A stretch of 14,111 nt of DNA from assembly GCA_029938505.1 (NCBI GenBank), contig JAOZUV010000018.1:1-14111 (forward strand), in the 5' to 3' direction. This document shows positions 13,427 through 14,111 of the stretch, piece after piece. The notes under the pieces are model-generated. The model did not search any database. It saw only the letters and a list, made by a program, of their open reading frames with translations, and was not told the DNA's origin. This DNA comes from Bacteroidales bacterium (GTDB lineage Bacteria > Bacteroidota > Bacteroidia > Bacteroidales > GCA-2711565). The position numbers were made by a program, and so were the translations under genes. Position 1 is the stretch's first letter; the number at the start of each line of letters is the position of its first letter.

Positions 13427-14111
13427 TTATGAATCAAAATAATCCCAAGTGCCGCTGTCAGTTTTTATTAATCGCCTTCCATCGGTGCCCCTTTTAATAG
13501 AGCCAGATGGATCTCCACCCTTTTTCCCTGATTTACCACCTCCACCGAGAACGAAAAGCAATGCAAATACAAGTGCTCCTATATAAATTCCTGTGCCAAA
13601 ATAAATAATAAGCAGAATTAAACTAAACACTGAATAGCTTAATCCAGTTTTGAAACTAAATCGTCTAAATGCCTGAATAATTACCAGTATTGATATTATT
13701 ATGAAAGCAAGATAACAAGCCCACATTATCCAATCCCAAGTAGATGGATAGCTGCCCCAAAGTTGAAAGCCATCTTCCATAAACCATTCATATTCACTCG
13801 AAGCTATTAGTTGCATTGAACCTATCACAATTCCTGCAAAAAGGGCGTATTTAATGAACCATAATTGATATAGTGGCCATGCTCTTTTTTTGCTTCGTCT
13901 GCAAAACCATGAATCAATCTTTGGGAGCCTCTTCCATAAAAAGTACAAAAAGATTAAGAGAAGTGCTGTTGCAACATATTTATACCAAAATGGAAAATTG
14001 TAAGAAGATAAATCGATTTCGAAATAAGGATTTTTAGAACGAATACCATTTTCAATATCAATTCTAATTTGTCTATGACTTAAACTCTGATCGGTTGATA
14101 CTTTATTTTTA
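13427..14111 (-). CDS. Membrane protein of unknown function, 5' end outside window
   Basis: The frame stays open from 13427 to the right edge with no stop, giving at least 228 residues; the first complete codon is at 14108-14110. A start at the TTG at 13946-13948 is unlikely because the upstream stretch is clearly protein-like: a polar part (SHRQIRIDIENGIRSKNPYF) then a membrane span (YKYVATALLLIFLYFLW). At least three more spans follow (about 13800-13860, 13685-13745 and 13560-13640). Between the first and second span is a basic loop, 'CRRSKKRAWP'. The C-terminus is Gly/Lys-rich ('GGGGKSGKKGGDPSGSIKRG') and ends 'RLIKTDSGTWDYFDS'. I recognise no family. It lies 120 bases before ccoI with an inverted repeat between, so a functional link to the cbb3 module is not indicated. 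Confidence 0.7.
   Translation of the reverse strand, partial: KNKVSTDQSLSHRQIRIDIENGIRSKNPYFEIDLSSYNFPFWYKYVATALLLIFLYFLWKRLPKIDSWFCRRSKKRAWPLYQLWFIKYALFAGIVIGSMQLIASSEYEWFMEDGFQLWGSYPSTWDWIMWACYLAFIIISILVIIQAFRRFSFKTGLSYSVFSLILLIIYFGTGIYIGALVFALLFVLGGGGKSGKKGGDPSGSIKRGTDGRRLIKTDSGTWDYFDS

Noticed and set aside
1..14111. CRISPR array, tRNA, rRNA, prophage or complete insertion sequence.
   Set aside because: No regularly spaced direct repeats, no cloverleaf or rRNA-like sequence, and no transposase or phage gene were seen.

Overview
The window looks like chromosomal DNA of an AT-rich member of the Bacteroidota. The reasons are a fused ccoN-ccoO gene, a LruC/DUF4842 surface lipoprotein with an acidic tail after its lipid cysteine, promoters of the TTTG / TAnnTTTG type in place of E. 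coli-like ones, almost no Shine-Dalgarno sequences, and several palindromic intergenic repeats of the kind scattered through Bacteroidota genomes. All intact genes read on the minus strand; the description below runs left to right, which is opposite to transcription.

Left end (1-396): the tail of a plus-strand GIY-YIG nuclease gene, broken by a frameshift, followed by two dispersed palindromic repeats. Then come a GtrA-family membrane protein (397-906), an exported DUF1571/LolA-like protein carrying a LysM module (1009-1884), a gap with a doubtful plus-strand ORF and a strong terminator (2115-2143), and a large surface lipoprotein with two DUF7467-like repeats and a LruC domain (2185-4125).

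The centre and right (4325-13306) form a complete module for building a cbb3-type, high-oxygen-affinity cytochrome c oxidase. In transcription order it is ccoI (copper P-type ATPase), then, after a hairpin and a well-formed promoter, ccoS, ccoNO fusion, ccoQ, ccoP, ccoG, ccoH/fixH, a SafE/DsbD_2-type membrane protein, and a small soluble or anchored cytochrome c. CcoNO, CcoQ and CcoP are the enzyme. CcoI, CcoS, CcoG, CcoH and probably the SafE-like protein supply or reduce copper and assemble it. The small cytochrome c is a plausible electron donor. CcoP has only one heme c, so the enzyme carries fewer hemes than the proteobacterial type. No Fnr/Crp-type regulator gene is inside the window.

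Right end (13427-14111): a membrane protein of unknown function whose open frame runs off the window, so its start is missing.

I did not find a convincing new multi-gene system. The most interesting points are the palindromic elements lying in five separate spots (one next to the broken nuclease gene, one inside the cco operon), the inverted AGTAA sites beside the ccoS promoter, the non-ATG start of ccoI, the LysM module set inside a LolA-like domain, and the tandem Cys-framed repeats of the LruC lipoprotein.
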